Below are positions 5,727 to 6,044 of a stretch of 6,044 bases of DNA, piece after piece. Position numbers and translations under genes: made by a program. How positions within the stretch are numbered: position 1 is the first letter of the stretch; the number at the start of each line of letters is the position of its first letter. The notes under the pieces are model-generated. The model was given only the letters and a program-made list of their open reading frames with translations. It was not told where the DNA came from and made no database searches. The DNA is from Gammaproteobacteria bacterium (GTDB lineage: Bacteria > Pseudomonadota > Gammaproteobacteria > DSM-16500), in contig SCTP01000284.1 of NCBI GenBank assembly GCA_004322325.1, positions 1-6,044 on the forward strand, written 5' to 3'.

Positions 5727-6044
5727 TTCTTATTACCCTAGCACAAAAACAGTAGCTGATATCGTTTCGCCAGACGGAACAATTTTAAATGAAATATTGC
5801 TCTATGAAACTTCAGAGGAACATTATACTAATCCTTCTTGCATTTTATATGATAGCCTTGATTACAGTAAGGAGGGTGTTGCAGCTCTGAAATACGGAAA
5901 GTTCGTTTTTGTCGGCGTCGAATCTTTCTGGAACCAAACTACAAGCTACGACTCCTATATAGAAGTTTCTCTAAAAGTAACTTTTGGCTCAGAATCAGGT
6001 ATAGATCAATCCATCAATCTTCCATTACCAATATCTGGTCCTTG
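5683..6044 (+). pseudogene. Out-of-frame continuation of the muramidase-RTX gene, partial
   Basis: In the +1 frame relative to the upstream gene, 120 codons are open to the window edge without a stop. The frame is closed upstream by TAA at 5677-5679 and contains no ATG, so it is not an independent gene. It begins GNYVAISTAPTPSS and includes VADIVSPDGTILNEILLYE and EGVAALKYGKFVFVGVE, a beta-rich, secreted-type composition. The second stretch recalls the 'aLxxGxFVvvW' repeats found in large RTX-type surface proteins, a weak resemblance. Removing one base around 5682-5687 (an A before GG, or one of the A3 run) would join it to the upstream gene. The true 3' end lies beyond the window. Confidence 0.72.

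Noticed and set aside
1..6044. CRISPR array, tRNA, rRNA or prophage structural genes
   Set aside because: None was seen. The lysozyme-like gene has no holin, spanin or other phage neighbour within the window.

Overview
The window is an AT-rich stretch of a Gram-negative chromosome. It carries a gammaproteobacterial-type PilT, an Rpn-family nuclease, an outer-membrane-type lipoprotein signal peptide and a secreted-type RTX-like protein. Together with the low GC, this would suit a Legionellales/Coxiella-like or similar host-associated gammaproteobacterium. That placement is inference from gene style only; there is no rRNA or other marker.

Layout from left to right. (1) pilT (121-1170, +) encodes the type IV pilus retraction ATPase, with all its ATPase boxes intact. 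(2) It meets tail to tail, with a 28-nt overlap, an rpn gene (1143-2063, -) for a PD-(D/E)XK 'recombination-promoting nuclease / putative transposase' protein. This gene has a good internal ribosome-binding site and start (1310, -) that would yield a 55-residue C-terminal small protein, as reported for intragenic RpnS antitoxins of E. coli rpn genes. (3) A flavin reductase-family FMN-binding split-barrel protein lies at 2215-2829 (-). (4) A 239-bp divergent intergenic region holds two candidate promoters whose -10 boxes overlap on opposite strands, and two inverted repeats in the rightward leader. (5) A rightward two-gene unit follows: a lipoprotein with a PQQ-like beta-propeller (3069-4259), and 27 nt later a protein with a T4-lysozyme-like (GH24) domain and degenerate RTX calcium-binding repeats (4287-5726).

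The last gene appears frameshifted. Its frame stops at 5726, but from about 5683 the +1 frame is open to the window edge and reads as a plausible protein continuation with no start codon of its own. Either the gene is recently broken, or there is a one-base assembly error, or (least likely) there is a recoding site.

The most interesting unit is the lipoprotein plus muramidase-RTX pair. An exported cell-wall hydrolase without an N-terminal signal peptide, encoded directly behind a surface or periplasmic beta-propeller lipoprotein, could be a toxin with a self-protection or export partner. This is a hypothesis from gene order and domains only.
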